DNA of 58,133 nucleotides from Clostridiales bacterium (GCA_015056245.1 SVGQ01000004.1:1-58133), one strand, 5' to 3'; positions 47,230 through 56,747 are shown, counted from the first letter of the stretch. A program made the numbers and translations. The notes: generated from the letters alone by a model not told the origin.

Positions 47230-48405
47230 TTACGGTTGCTGGACCTCCTGCACCAATGAAATCAGCTCCCGTTCCCCCTCCACTTCCTGCGGATGGGGAT
47301 AGTGCTTTGCCACCTTGTCAAAGGCTTTCAGGTGCTTTTCGGCCTTGGCGGTATCCTTCTCTGCCAAAAGGGCATAGGCGTGATCGGTGCGGTGAATGGG
47401 CAGCTGGCCCTTCATGGCCTTCATGAACTGCTTTTGCTCCTTATCCATCAGAGCGGCGGCAGTTTCGGTTTCGCCATCCAGCAGATGCAGATAGATGCGG
47501 TCCACCTGCAATAGTTTACGGTACATGCCCGGCAGCTTGTCCATGTCGCCGCTAAGCATCTCATCCAGCCGGGCTGCACACTCGTCAAAGCGGTGCTCGT
47601 CCAGCAGACGGTTGGCGCAAAGCACCGCAATAGCAGCGATCAAACCGTTGCTGCGGCTTTTCTCAGAAGGCCAGACGAAGTATTCTTCGGGCATGTCCTT
47701 GAGGCGTACGCCCTCCGCGTTCAGCCGGTTCAGCACCAGCTGGGTACGGAATGCGTTCAGCGCTTCCGGGTTCTTGTTCAGATCCAGCGCATTGCGTCCA
47801 TCATTGGCGATTTCGCCCTTGATAGGCAAGCCGTTGAGCAGGGCATAGACCGCACCCACTATGGCAGAAAGCAGCAGCATTGCCCGCCAGAAAGAACCCG
47901 CCGGGCACAGAAATGCTCCAATAACGCTGATAAAAGCCACAAGCAGGTTCATCAGACAGCCACCTAAGTTGTACAGCACATTGGGCATTTTGTCGTCCAC
48001 CATCTCCGGGGGATCCAGCAGGCACTGCCCGCCGGTGCCGCCAAGACGCATCCAGCGCAGGCGGTAACCCTGCTCGTTTTTCAGCAGCATCAGGCTGCCC
48101 ACCCGGAAGGAGACGAACTTGTAGCCCGTCAGCAGACCGAAGATCAGATGGCCGCCTTCGTGGATCACGATATGCAGAAACAATACCGCGTACATGACCA
48201 CCATCAAACCCAGCCACAGAAGCATCACCTGACCATCGGTCGCGCCGTTCAGGGAAGCCGCATCCATGGTTTCAATCATCAGCATGCCAAACAGAAATCC
48301 GATAACCATAAAGCACAGAACCATGACCCATTGAAGCCAGTTGGCTTTCTTCTTGGGCTTTTGTGGGGTATTGGGGATATTTCCATTGGGAGTGACTTCG
48401 TTCAA
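47230..48405 (-). CDS. M50-like membrane metalloprotease
   Basis: 391 residues from a TTG start (48403-48405) 5 nt behind GAGGGAA; no ATG gives a sensible N-terminus. A Lys-rich cytosolic start leads to several membrane helices. The zinc motif HEGGH (in HIVIHEGGHLIFG) lies in one helix, and further hydrophobic stretches follow, including LGGCLMNLLVAF. A soluble helical C-terminal half (about 240-391) ends in repeats resembling TPR. Site-2-type proteases have a later (N/L)DG motif; NDG in ANDGRN is a candidate. Target unknown. Confidence 0.68.
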   Translation of the reverse strand: MNEVTPNGNIPNTPQKPKKKANWLQWVMVLCFMVIGFLFGMLMIETMDAASLNGATDGQVMLLWLGLMVVMYAVLFLHIVIHEGGHLIFGLLTGYKFVSFRVGSLMLLKNEQGYRLRWMRLGGTGGQCLLDPPEMVDDKMPNVLYNLGGCLMNLLVAFISVIGAFLCPAGSFWRAMLLLSAIVGAVYALLNGLPIKGEIANDGRNALDLNKNPEALNAFRTQLVLNRLNAEGVRLKDMPEEYFVWPSEKSRSNGLIAAIAVLCANRLLDEHRFDECAARLDEMLSGDMDKLPGMYRKLLQVDRIYLHLLDGETETAAALMDKEQKQFMKAMKGQLPIHRTDHAYALLAEKDTAKAEKHLKAFDKVAKHYPHPQEVEGERELISLVQEVQQP

Positions 48406-48455
48406 CGCAATTCCCTCTTTAATCAATAATATCCGGCAACAAAGCCCGCTTGGGC

Positions 48456-49895
48456 TTACGCAGTAGCCTGTCCCCGGCGTTTTTCCCGGCTGCGTTTGCG
48501 CTCTGCCATAAAGGCCGGCAGCGCCTCCCGGCCCTCGGGGGTTACCGGGCGCACCCATTTGCCGGAGTACATGTGCAGCTGCATCAGCAGGAAACGGATG
48601 GGCTCGTCAATGTAGCAGCAGGCGAACACCACAAGAAACGGCGCATGGAATTTGAGACCCGTCAGGCAGACGCTGGGCACCACCAGCAGATACATAAACA
48701 CAATTTCCAGCGTAGTGCCTGTGGTTGCGTCACCTGCGGAGCGGTACGTATCGTTCTGGGTCCAGTTGCCCATGCGGAACAGGGCTACCATGGAATAGAT
48801 CAGCAGCATGCCAAAGCACAGGTTGAAGGATTCGCCGCTGAGGCTCATGGCATGGAACAGCGGGGTATGGACGGAGATCAATAGCAGGCAGCCCAGCAGA
48901 ATGAAGCAGTCGCACAGAAGCACCACCCGCTTGGCCCGTTCGTAAGCCAGCTTCAGGTTGCCTGCGCCCACCTCGGTGCCCACCAGCACGGAGGACGCAT
49001 TGGAGAAGCCCGCAAAGAAACCGATAATGAAGCCTTCCATGGTACGGAACACCGCCAGACCGGCGATTGCCGCCTCAGACTGACGGCCCAGCACGATGTT
49101 CATGATCATGGCACCCACGCCAATGGCAACCTCATTGAGAATAATGGGGAAGCACTTGCGCAGATAGGCTTTCAGGCTGTCAAGATTCCAGCGGAAATGG
49201 CGGCTGATCCGAAGCAGATAGGGATGTTGCTGCACCTTGGCAAGCACCAGAATCACGACCACATTGACCATTGCCGCAGCAACCGTCGCCAGCGCTGCGC
49301 CCCGGATGCCCATCGCAGGGAAACCAAAGCGGCCTTCAATAAGCAGGAAGTTCAGCAGACAATTGGTCAACACCGAAGCGATGCCGCCATACAAGGGAAT
49401 CCGTACCTTGCCCGTGGTACGCAGCAGTGCGCTGCATGCCATGGCGTACACCTGCAAAGGGTAGGCAAAGCCGACAACCCGCAGGTATTTCACGCCCAGC
49501 TGCTGGAGAGAAGCCTTGTCGGTGTATACCTTCATGATGGCCTCTGGAAACAGAATCGCCGCCAGACCAAACACAAAGCCTACCAGCATCATAAAGCTCA
49601 GCGTGATGCCATAGGAGCGGTTGATGCCTTCGTCATCCTTGGCGCCGTAATACTGGGCAAAGAACAGCATACCGCCGCCCACAAAGCCCCAGTAGCCGGT
49701 GAACATCAGGGAAGAAAACTGAGCGCACAAGCCCACCGCACCAACGGTCAGTTCCCCCAGCGGGGCCAGCATCATGGTATCGATCATGCTGCCGGTGGTG
49801 GTAAGCAGATTTTGCAGCGCCACTGGAACAGCGATTGCCATCACGCTCTTGATGAACGCTTTCCAGGGGAAGCGTTCCTTTGCTACCGTATTCAT
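48456..49895 (-). CDS. MATE family efflux transporter
   Basis: 479 residues with twelve predicted helices. MATE signatures are VALQNLLTTTGSMIDTMMLAPLG near the N-terminus and its second-half counterpart FPIILNEVAIGVGAMIMN, with GTEVGAGNLKLAYERAKR after it. It is a Na+ or H+ driven drug/metabolite exporter. The C-terminal tail is strongly basic (ERKRSREKRRG). It starts 1 nt beyond the GH31 stop region with AAAAGGA as ribosome site, so it is cotranscribed with the alpha-xylosidase. Confidence 0.92.
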   Translation of the reverse strand: MNTVAKERFPWKAFIKSVMAIAVPVALQNLLTTTGSMIDTMMLAPLGELTVGAVGLCAQFSSLMFTGYWGFVGGGMLFFAQYYGAKDDEGINRSYGITLSFMMLVGFVFGLAAILFPEAIMKVYTDKASLQQLGVKYLRVVGFAYPLQVYAMACSALLRTTGKVRIPLYGGIASVLTNCLLNFLLIEGRFGFPAMGIRGAALATVAAAMVNVVVILVLAKVQQHPYLLRISRHFRWNLDSLKAYLRKCFPIILNEVAIGVGAMIMNIVLGRQSEAAIAGLAVFRTMEGFIIGFFAGFSNASSVLVGTEVGAGNLKLAYERAKRVVLLCDCFILLGCLLLISVHTPLFHAMSLSGESFNLCFGMLLIYSMVALFRMGNWTQNDTYRSAGDATTGTTLEIVFMYLLVVPSVCLTGLKFHAPFLVVFACCYIDEPIRFLLMQLHMYSGKWVRPVTPEGREALPAFMAERKRSREKRRGQATA

Positions 49896-49896
49896 A

Positions 49897-51975
49897 TCAG
49901 TTGTCCTTTTCGTAAATGGGATATTCGTGGCCCTCCCGCATCATGACCGGGATGATGCCCAGCGGCGCGGGCACAGTAACCTGCTGACCGCCTTCGTAGG
50001 TTTCGCCGGTGTAGGCATCCACCCAGCGGCAGCCATTGGGCAGGTAGATTTCCCGGGTTTCTGCGCCCGCCTCCATTACGGGTGCGATGAGCAGGTCGGG
50101 GCCGAACATATAGGCATCCTCCACATTCCAGCAGTTCTCGTCCTGCTGGAAGTCGTAGAACAGCGGACGCATTACCGGCGCGCCGGTTTCGCTGGCATCC
50201 CGCATCAACTGACGGATGTAGGGGCGCAGACGCTCGCGGATGAACAGATAGGGCTTGAGCAGCTCGTACACATCCTCGCCAAAGCTCCACAGCTCGTTAT
50301 CCTGACCGCTGGTGAGCTGGCGCACATTATTGATGAACTCCACTTCCCGCTCATGCCACGGAGAACGCTCGCCATGCATGCGGAACACCGGGCAGAACGC
50401 GCCCCACTGGAACCAGCGCACCAGCAGTTCCCGGAACGCCGGGTCGCTGATATCGCCGCCGATGAAGCCACCGATATCGCTGGTCCACCACGGAATACCT
50501 GCCATTGCCATGCTGAGACCGGCCTGCAGCTGTTCCCGCATGGAACGGAAGTTGGAATAGATATCGCCTGACCAGGTGAGAGTGGCGTATTTCTGGCTGC
50601 CAGCCCATGCGCAGCGTACCAGGCTCAGGATATCCTTCTCCCCTGCTTCCTTCAAGCCTTCATAGAAGCCCTTGGCATAGCCCACGGGATAGGTGTTGGT
50701 GCAGCTGAGGGCAGGGCCTGCCCAGTAGCGGTAGTTGTCGAAATCGTAAGGGCCATACTCTGGCTCGGCTTCGTCCAGCCAGAAGCAGCGGATGCCCTTG
50801 GTATAGTAGTTTTCTCTGCAACGCTCCCAGACGAATTTCTGGGCGCCGGGATGGGTGGCGTCGTAGAAAACGGTATTGCCCATCCACGTCATGTGCAGAT
50901 TGCTGCCCCGGTCCGCGCTGACCAGATAGCCCTTGGAAGCCATCTTGCCAAAGTTCTCGCTGCGCTCATCAATGGTGGGCCATACGGAAACCACCGGCTC
51001 GATGCCCATTTCCCGCAGTTCCCGCACCATGCCTTCCGGATCGGGCCAATCCCGGGGCTCAAACTTGAAATCGCCCTGCATGGTCCAGTGGAAGAAGTCC
51101 ACCACGATCACATCCAGCGGCAAGCCGCGACGCTTGTGCTCCCGAGCCACTGCCATCAGCTCATCCTGAGTGCGGTAGCGCAGTTTGCACTGCCAGTAAC
51201 CCATGCCGTACTCAGGCATCATGGGCGTGCGACCGGTGGCAAAGGTGTACTGCTTTTCGATCTCCGCAGGGCTGTCCCCGGCGGTGATGAAATAGTCCAG
51301 TTTCTTGGTGCGCTTGGCAGTCCATTCGGTCTTATTGGTGCCGAAGGTGGCGGTACCGATGGCGGGATTGTTCCACAGGAAGCCGTAGCCGCGGCTGGAT
51401 ACATAAAACGGCACGCTGGCCTGAGAATTTCGATGGGCAAGCTCCAGCGTTGCGCCCTTCTTGTCCAGATGGCGGTGCTGATACTGGCCCATGCCGAAGA
51501 TCTTCTCATCGTCGAAAGCCTCAAAGCGGGCGGTGAGTTCATAATCCGTACCGCCCTGCACAGGCTTCAATTCACGGGCATCCACCCGCAGAGGTACACA
51601 GTAGCGGTTCAGGCGGTTGCGGTTGCGCCAGTATTCCTCGGTGAGCAGCTCGCCCTTCTGATTATAGAAGCTGATCCAGCCCTCGTGGGATACCCGGGCT
51701 TCGATCTTGCCATTTTTCAGAGTTGCCTGCATGCCCGTTTGATGGTACTTGGCAAACTCCTCGGTTTTGTACCAAGGGTCGGTCACATCGATGGTTTCAA
51801 AGGCGATCTCCGGCTTGATCTCCGGCATGGGCTCGGTCAGGGCCCAGTCGTTTGCATCCATCTGGGGCTGGGCGGTCATGCGCACGCGCAGGGAGTTCTC
51901 TCCCCAGGGCTCGATCCAGATCTGGCTGTTGCCCTGTGCCAGTACAAGGCGGTTGCCTTCCTGATACATATCCAT
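49897..51975 (-). CDS. GH31 alpha-xylosidase/alpha-glucosidase
   Basis: A 692-residue GH31 enzyme. An N-terminal beta-sandwich (about 1-230, with EKIFGMGQYQHRHLD) precedes the TIM barrel. VIVVDFFHWTMQGDF and FWLDEAEPEYGP (nucleophile Asp) fit the alpha-xylosidase branch, as does the acid/base Asp in LTWSGDIYSNF. A C-terminal beta domain ends with PLGIIPVMMREG. It has no signal peptide, so it acts on imported xylose- or glucose-capped oligosaccharides. Start ATG 51975 follows AAAGGAGC. Confidence 0.92.
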   Translation of the reverse strand: MDMYQEGNRLVLAQGNSQIWIEPWGENSLRVRMTAQPQMDANDWALTEPMPEIKPEIAFETIDVTDPWYKTEEFAKYHQTGMQATLKNGKIEARVSHEGWISFYNQKGELLTEEYWRNRNRLNRYCVPLRVDARELKPVQGGTDYELTARFEAFDDEKIFGMGQYQHRHLDKKGATLELAHRNSQASVPFYVSSRGYGFLWNNPAIGTATFGTNKTEWTAKRTKKLDYFITAGDSPAEIEKQYTFATGRTPMMPEYGMGYWQCKLRYRTQDELMAVAREHKRRGLPLDVIVVDFFHWTMQGDFKFEPRDWPDPEGMVRELREMGIEPVVSVWPTIDERSENFGKMASKGYLVSADRGSNLHMTWMGNTVFYDATHPGAQKFVWERCRENYYTKGIRCFWLDEAEPEYGPYDFDNYRYWAGPALSCTNTYPVGYAKGFYEGLKEAGEKDILSLVRCAWAGSQKYATLTWSGDIYSNFRSMREQLQAGLSMAMAGIPWWTSDIGGFIGGDISDPAFRELLVRWFQWGAFCPVFRMHGERSPWHEREVEFINNVRQLTSGQDNELWSFGEDVYELLKPYLFIRERLRPYIRQLMRDASETGAPVMRPLFYDFQQDENCWNVEDAYMFGPDLLIAPVMEAGAETREIYLPNGCRWVDAYTGETYEGGQQVTVPAPLGIIPVMMREGHEYPIYEKDN

Positions 51976-52013
51976 TGTGGTTGCTCCTTTCGTATAGGGC
52001 AGTTATTGGGGGT

Positions 52014-52042
52014 ATGATACCATAGCAGGCAGCGAAAAACAA
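52014..52042 (-). promoter_or_regulatory. GH31-MATE promoter overlapping the TRAP terminator tail
   Basis: Minus-strand TTGTTT (52037-52042) and TATCAT (52014-52019) are 17 bp apart. The -35 abuts the T-rich tail of the terminator at 52043-52083. Confidence 0.55.
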
Positions 52043-52083
52043 TACGAAAAACCGCTGGGAGCAGGTGGTGCTTCCAGCGGTTT
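52043..52083 (-). terminator. Terminator of TAXI-TRAP operon
   Basis: Ten-bp arms (52049-52058 and 52074-52083) of AAACCGCTGG/CCAGCGGTTT, followed by TT and a T-rich tail on the minus strand. Confidence 0.8.
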
Positions 52084-52096
52084 CAGGTTGTGTAAG

Positions 52097-54271
52097 TTAC
52101 GCGTTCACAGAGTCATCCTTCTTGGAAAACAGCTTGCCGATCATCACGAAGCTCTCGCTCAGCACAGTGCCCAGCTTCTTGCCGAAGCTCATGCCAGCGT
52201 AGGTGTCATGAGAGGGCTCCATGCGGCCGCCGAATTTCTTGTTCTCCAGATCCTGCCACAGGATCGGGATGATGATGATGACCACACCGATGATATCAGT
52301 GATCAGACCGGGCTCGATCAAAAGCAGACCGCCAGCCAGGAACAGGATGCGCTGCAACAGGTGTGCATGGCGGGTATAGTAGCCTTCCAGCGCAGCGGCG
52401 ATGCCCAGCATGCCGAACACAGAAGTGATACCGATCTGCAGGATGTCATACCACTGCGCGCCGATAAAGAGCATCTTGTTATTGAAAACAAAGATGTACG
52501 GCACGATGAAAGCAGCGATAGCCAGCTTGACTGCGTTGAGACCGGTCTTAAAGGGATCGCTCTTGGCGATAGCGGAACCAGCCATGGCAGCCAGCGCCAC
52601 CGGCGGGGTGATATCGGCGATGATGCCAAAGTAGAACACGAACAGGTGAGCCGCCAGAATATCGCAGCCCACAACCTTCATCACCGTGCCAGCCATGATG
52701 GTGGAGGTGATCAGGTAGTTGGCGGTGGTGGGAACGCCCATGCCCAGAATGATGGAAGCCAGCATGGTGAAGATCAGGGTCAGGTACTGGTTGCCGCCAG
52801 CCAGAGCGGTCAGGCTGTTGCCCAGCGTCAGGCCGATACCGGTCAGGGTGATCATACCCACGATGATACCAGCCATACCGCAGGCCACGGCTACGCCCAG
52901 CACGCTGCGGGAACCCTTGTCCAGAGAAGCCACGATGTCGATGCCGGTCTGAACCGCCACATCGCCGGCAATCTTGGCAGCATTGACCTTTTCCTTGCGC
53001 TCACGGCGTGCTTCAATGGCGCCGGTGATGCCAATGATCAGGTGCCGGATGATATCACAGATCACACAGGAGGCAATACCCACCAGCGCAGCGAACACGG
53101 GGGTATAACCCATGGACAGGAACACCACAATCACGATCAGGGGCAGGATCAGGTAGCCGCTCTTCTTGATCAGCGGCAGGAAGGGAGGCAGATCCTTCTT
53201 ATCCATGCCCACAAGGCCGTACTTACGGGCTTCGAACTCGATGATGATGTAGATACCCACGAAATACAGAATGGCGGGGATCAAAGCAGCCTTGACCACT
53301 TGCATGTAGGGAACACCAACGGATTCCGCCATCAGGAAGGCAGCCGCGCCCATGACAGGGGGCATGATCTGACCGCCGGTGGAAGCTGTGGCTTCAACAG
53401 CAGCGGCGAACTCCTTGCGGTATCCCAGTTTCTTCATCATGGGGATGGTGAAGGAACCGGAACCAACGGTGTTGGCAACAGAGCTGCCGGAGACAGTGCC
53501 TTCCAGTGCGCTGGCAAGGACCGCCACCTTGGCGGGGCCGCCGCGCTTGTGGCCTGCGATGGCATTGGCAAAGTCGATGAAGAAGTTGCCCACCTCGGTG
53601 CGCTCCAGGAATGCGCCGAAGAGAACAAACAGATAAATAAAGGTAGCGGAAGCGCCAAGGGGCGTACCCATGATGCCCTCAGTGGTATACACCAACTGGG
53701 TGATGATACGCTTCACCTTGAAGCCGCGGTGCTGCAAGCCGCCGGGCATGTACTTGCCAAAGTAGGCATACAGGATGAACACACCGGCAACCACCATGAT
53801 GGGCAGACCCACCACGCGGCGGCAGCACTCAAACAGCAGAACGATCAGAATACCGCCAACCCACAGGTCCAGCTGCGTATTCTTGTTGATACGGTTCGCC
53901 AGCTCCACATGCTGGAGGGCAATATACAGACAAACGCCCATAGCCAGTGCCGACAGGAAAATATCATAGATCGGCAGGGTATCGCGCCGTGCTTTCTTAC
54001 TGATAGGATAGATAAGGAAAACCAGCATCATAACAAAGCCCAGATGCAAGGGGCGCAGCTGAGTGGCCGCAATGCGGCCGGTAAAGGCACTGTAGAGCTG
54101 TACGGCAGCAAACAGCAAACTCATGATGAATACAAGCCATTTGGCCGGGCCGGTCAAGTGGCGGGTGACCGATTCGCGGTCATACTTTTCCATGATCGCC
54201 TGAACATCATCCTGAATGTTTACATCATTCACGACAGGCTCGACCACGGCGGTGTTTTTGATCTCGCTCAA
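52097..54271 (-). CDS. TRAP transporter fused permease (DctQM, 4TM/12TM type)
   Basis: A 724-residue membrane protein. The N-terminal about 230 residues carry DctQ-like helices. The DctM-type core follows, with EGTVSGSSVANTVGSGSFTIP and TGGQIMPPVMGAAAF, hallmark loops of TRAP large subunits. The last about 130 residues add further helices and a cytosolic tail. The start is TTG (54269-54271), reading LSEIKNTAV behind GAGGAGGTAACC. Partner of the TAXI binding protein upstream; substrate unknown (dicarboxylates or amino acids are typical). Confidence 0.92.
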   Translation of the reverse strand: MSEIKNTAVVEPVVNDVNIQDDVQAIMEKYDRESVTRHLTGPAKWLVFIMSLLFAAVQLYSAFTGRIAATQLRPLHLGFVMMLVFLIYPISKKARRDTLPIYDIFLSALAMGVCLYIALQHVELANRINKNTQLDLWVGGILIVLLFECCRRVVGLPIMVVAGVFILYAYFGKYMPGGLQHRGFKVKRIITQLVYTTEGIMGTPLGASATFIYLFVLFGAFLERTEVGNFFIDFANAIAGHKRGGPAKVAVLASALEGTVSGSSVANTVGSGSFTIPMMKKLGYRKEFAAAVEATASTGGQIMPPVMGAAAFLMAESVGVPYMQVVKAALIPAILYFVGIYIIIEFEARKYGLVGMDKKDLPPFLPLIKKSGYLILPLIVIVVFLSMGYTPVFAALVGIASCVICDIIRHLIIGITGAIEARRERKEKVNAAKIAGDVAVQTGIDIVASLDKGSRSVLGVAVACGMAGIIVGMITLTGIGLTLGNSLTALAGGNQYLTLIFTMLASIILGMGVPTTANYLITSTIMAGTVMKVVGCDILAAHLFVFYFGIIADITPPVALAAMAGSAIAKSDPFKTGLNAVKLAIAAFIVPYIFVFNNKMLFIGAQWYDILQIGITSVFGMLGIAAALEGYYTRHAHLLQRILFLAGGLLLIEPGLITDIIGVVIIIIPILWQDLENKKFGGRMEPSHDTYAGMSFGKKLGTVLSESFVMIGKLFSKKDDSVNA

Positions 54272-54374
54272 GGGGGTTACCTCCTCTGTCTTTTTTCGTC
54301 TGCGGCGCACATGGGCGCGACGCGGCGGGGAACATGCGCCGACTGGCAAAAGCGGACAATGGTTCCTGCACAAA

Positions 54375-54433
54375 GGAAGGCGGCGCACCGCGCCGCCTTC
54401 CAAGCTGTGCCCGGGTTGCCCAGCAACCCGGGC
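54375..54433 (-). other. Twin perfect hairpins between TAXI and TRAP permease genes
   Basis: Two adjacent perfect stem-loops: 12-bp arms 54375-54386/54390-54401, and 11-bp arms 54409-54419/54423-54433, each with a 3-nt loop. They lack T tails. Placed between binding-protein and permease genes, they may block 3' exonucleases or limit read-through, so that more binding protein than permease is made. Confidence 0.7.
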
Positions 54434-54452
54434 CGCTTATTGGTTTGAAAAA

Positions 54453-55409
54453 TTACTGGGCGGCGGGCAGAACGCCAACTTCGGTGAAGTAGCGGGCAGC
54501 GCCGGGATGGAGAGGCAGTTCGCCAACGCCGTTGAAGGCATTCTCCAGAGTGATTTCGGCAGCCTTGGCATGGGTCAGGATGCCTTCCTGCTCGAACATG
54601 GCCTTGGTCATGTCATACACCAACTGCTCATCCAGGTTGTTGGAGCAAACCAGCAGGGCGGTGATGGCGATGCAGTTTGCATCCTCGGTCAAGCCATAGG
54701 TGTCAGCGGGCAGCTTCAGGTTGGTGTAGGTGGGATGAGCGGCGATCAGGGAAGCCACTTCTTCATCGCTCAGGGAGATGAGACGCACACCAACGGTGCT
54801 GCTCAGCTCGGTAACGGCGGCGTTGGGAATGCCAGCGCAAACGAAAGCGGCGTCGATCTGCTTGTTCTTCAAGCCATCAGCGCTCTCGGAGAAGCTCAGG
54901 TACTGGGCATCGATATCGTCCAGAGTCAGGCCGGCAGCTTCCAGCACGTGCAGGGCGTTGGTGTACACACCAGAGCCAGCAGCGCCGATGGAAATGCTCT
55001 TGCCCTTGAAGTCAGCGATGGACTGGATGTCGGAGTCAGCGCGGACAACGATCTGCACATACTCGGCATACAGAGCGGACATGACGGAGAAGCTGGTGAT
55101 CTGCTCGCCCTCGAAGGAGTCGGTGCCAGTGTAGGCGAAGTAGGAAACGTCGTTCTGGACGGTGCCCAGTTCGGCTTCTTCGCCGTCGATGAGGCGCAGG
55201 TTGTCGGCAGAACCGCCGGTAGCCTGAGCAGAGGCGTTCATATCAGGGATCACGGTGTTGAACAGGTTTGCCAGGTCGCCGCCCAGAGGATAGTAGGTAC
55301 CGCTGGTACCGCCGGTGGCGATGGACAGGAAGGTGGCAGCGCTGGCGGAAGCGGTCATGGCGACCAGCAGCATCGCAGCCAGAATCATAGAGAGAACGCG
55401 CTTTTTCAT
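54453..55409 (-). CDS. TAXI family TRAP transporter substrate-binding protein
   Basis: 318 residues. A signal peptide (1-24, ending ASASA) precedes FLSIATGGTSGTYYPLGGDLA, the TAXI N-terminal signature, seen here in full. QATGGSADNLRLIDGEEAELG and SISIGAAGSGVYTNALHVLEAAG complete the family pattern. It captures solute outside the membrane for the fused permease. There is no lipobox Cys. Start ATG 55409 follows GGAGG. Confidence 0.93.
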   Translation of the reverse strand: MKKRVLSMILAAMLLVAMTASASAATFLSIATGGTSGTYYPLGGDLANLFNTVIPDMNASAQATGGSADNLRLIDGEEAELGTVQNDVSYFAYTGTDSFEGEQITSFSVMSALYAEYVQIVVRADSDIQSIADFKGKSISIGAAGSGVYTNALHVLEAAGLTLDDIDAQYLSFSESADGLKNKQIDAAFVCAGIPNAAVTELSSTVGVRLISLSDEEVASLIAAHPTYTNLKLPADTYGLTEDANCIAITALLVCSNNLDEQLVYDMTKAMFEQEGILTHAKAAEITLENAFNGVGELPLHPGAARYFTEVGVLPAAQ

Positions 55410-55453
55410 GTGAATTCCTCCATAACAATGATAGTCGTGAAAACGCTGACTGC

Positions 55454-55476
55454 ATTATAACATCTCACATGTGGAG
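55454..55476 (-). promoter_or_regulatory. TAXI-TRAP promoter with near-palindrome
   Basis: A consensus TATAAT on the minus strand (55454-55459) has a weak -35 TTCCAT 18 bp upstream. The spacer holds CTCACATGTGGAG (55464-55476), a near-perfect inverted repeat and possible operator. Confidence 0.5.
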
Positions 55477-55641
55477 AATGGAAGGGCAAATACAACTTAA
55501 ATACATTTCGAAAAACAAGCAGATATTTTCGTTCAAAAGCTTTCGACAAAAAAGCAGGAAAACCGCAAAGGGACCACGAATGTAAAACTGGTATGCATTT
55601 TTCCCGCCTGTCGGGATACAAGATCGGAGGATTGTTACCCA

Positions 55642-56703
55642 ATGGATCTTTCAATGGATCTTTCACTGGCATATTTCTGGGGACAGATGACCCAGAACCC
55701 GCTTTTGACCATCGCCGTTCTGCTGACACTGGGCGTTATTCTGGTCAATGGCTGGACGGACGCTCCCAACGCCATTGCCACCTGTGTGGCTACCCGCTGT
55801 ATGCGGCCTGGTGCTGCCATCCTGATGGCTGCTGTTTTCAACTTTCTTGGCGTTTTCCTGATGAGCATGATCAACGCCACTGTGGCTGAAACCATCACCA
55901 AAATGGTGGACTTCGGTACCGACAAGCACGAAGCCATCGTGGCACTGAGCGCAGCGTTGTTCGCCATCGTGGTATGGGCAACACTGGCCTGGTACTTTGG
56001 CATTCCTACCAGTGAAAGCCATGCGCTGATCGCCGGTCTTACCGGCGGCGCAATCGCCCTGCACGGCGGCCTTGCCGGCGTAAACGGTGCGGAATGGGTC
56101 AAGGTGCTCTACGGTCTCGTCATTTCTGTTGTGATGGGCTTTGTGCTCGGCTGGCTCGTGTGTAAGCTGGTGGTTCTCCTGTTCCGCAATGTACACCGCC
56201 AAAAGACGGAAAAGTTCTTCAAGGGCGCTCAGATCACCGGCGCTGCCGCCATGGCTTTCATGCACGGCGCACAGGATGGACAAAAGTTCATGGGTGTAAT
56301 CCTGCTGAGCAATTTCCTTGCCCAGGGCATGGAACCCCAGCCCTGCGCCATCCCCATGTGGATGATGCTGCTGTGCTCCATCGTGATGGGTGTGGGTACC
56401 TCCATCGGCGGCAAGAAGATCATCAAGTCCGTGGGTATGGATATGGTCAAGCTGGAAAAGTATCAGGGCTTCTCCGCTGATATTGCAGCGGCTATTTCCC
56501 TGTTCTTCTCCTCCACTTTCGGCATTCCGGTTTCCACCACCCATGCCAAAACCACCGCCATCATGGGTGTTGGCGCGGTGAAGCGTCTCTCTGCCATCAA
56601 TTTCGGCGTGGTAAAGGAAATGGCCATGACCTGGCTGCTCACCTTCCCCGGCTGCGGCCTGATCGGTTTCCTGATGACCAAGCTGTTTATGTATCTGTTC
56701 TGA
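55642..56703 (+). CDS. pit: Pit-type inorganic phosphate transporter
   Basis: A 353-residue PiT transporter with about ten helices. The duplicated family motif appears as NGWTDAPNAIATCVATR (about 36-52) and FMHGAQDGQKFMGVI (about 213-227). GIPTSESHALIAG and GIPVSTTHAKTTA are the paired substrate loops. It imports phosphate using an ion gradient. The start region is a 12-bp tandem repeat giving MDLSMDLS; the first ATG (55642) is 11 nt from GGAGG and the second 23 nt away. The PhoU-like gene 44 nt downstream is the usual partner. Confidence 0.94.
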   Translation: MDLSMDLSLAYFWGQMTQNPLLTIAVLLTLGVILVNGWTDAPNAIATCVATRCMRPGAAILMAAVFNFLGVFLMSMINATVAETITKMVDFGTDKHEAIVALSAALFAIVVWATLAWYFGIPTSESHALIAGLTGGAIALHGGLAGVNGAEWVKVLYGLVISVVMGFVLGWLVCKLVVLLFRNVHRQKTEKFFKGAQITGAAAMAFMHGAQDGQKFMGVILLSNFLAQGMEPQPCAIPMWMMLLCSIVMGVGTSIGGKKIIKSVGMDMVKLEKYQGFSADIAAAISLFFSSTFGIPVSTTHAKTTAIMGVGAVKRLSAINFGVVKEMAMTWLLTFPGCGLIGFLMTKLFMYLF

Positions 56704-56747
56704 TCCTGACGGAATATTGGATTCTATAATGAAAGGAATTGTGAATC

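Noticed and set aside
52088..54448. 786-codon Gln/His-rich frame opposite the TRAP permease
   Set aside because: This is the complement of a membrane protein gene; there is no ribosome site and no recognisable domain.
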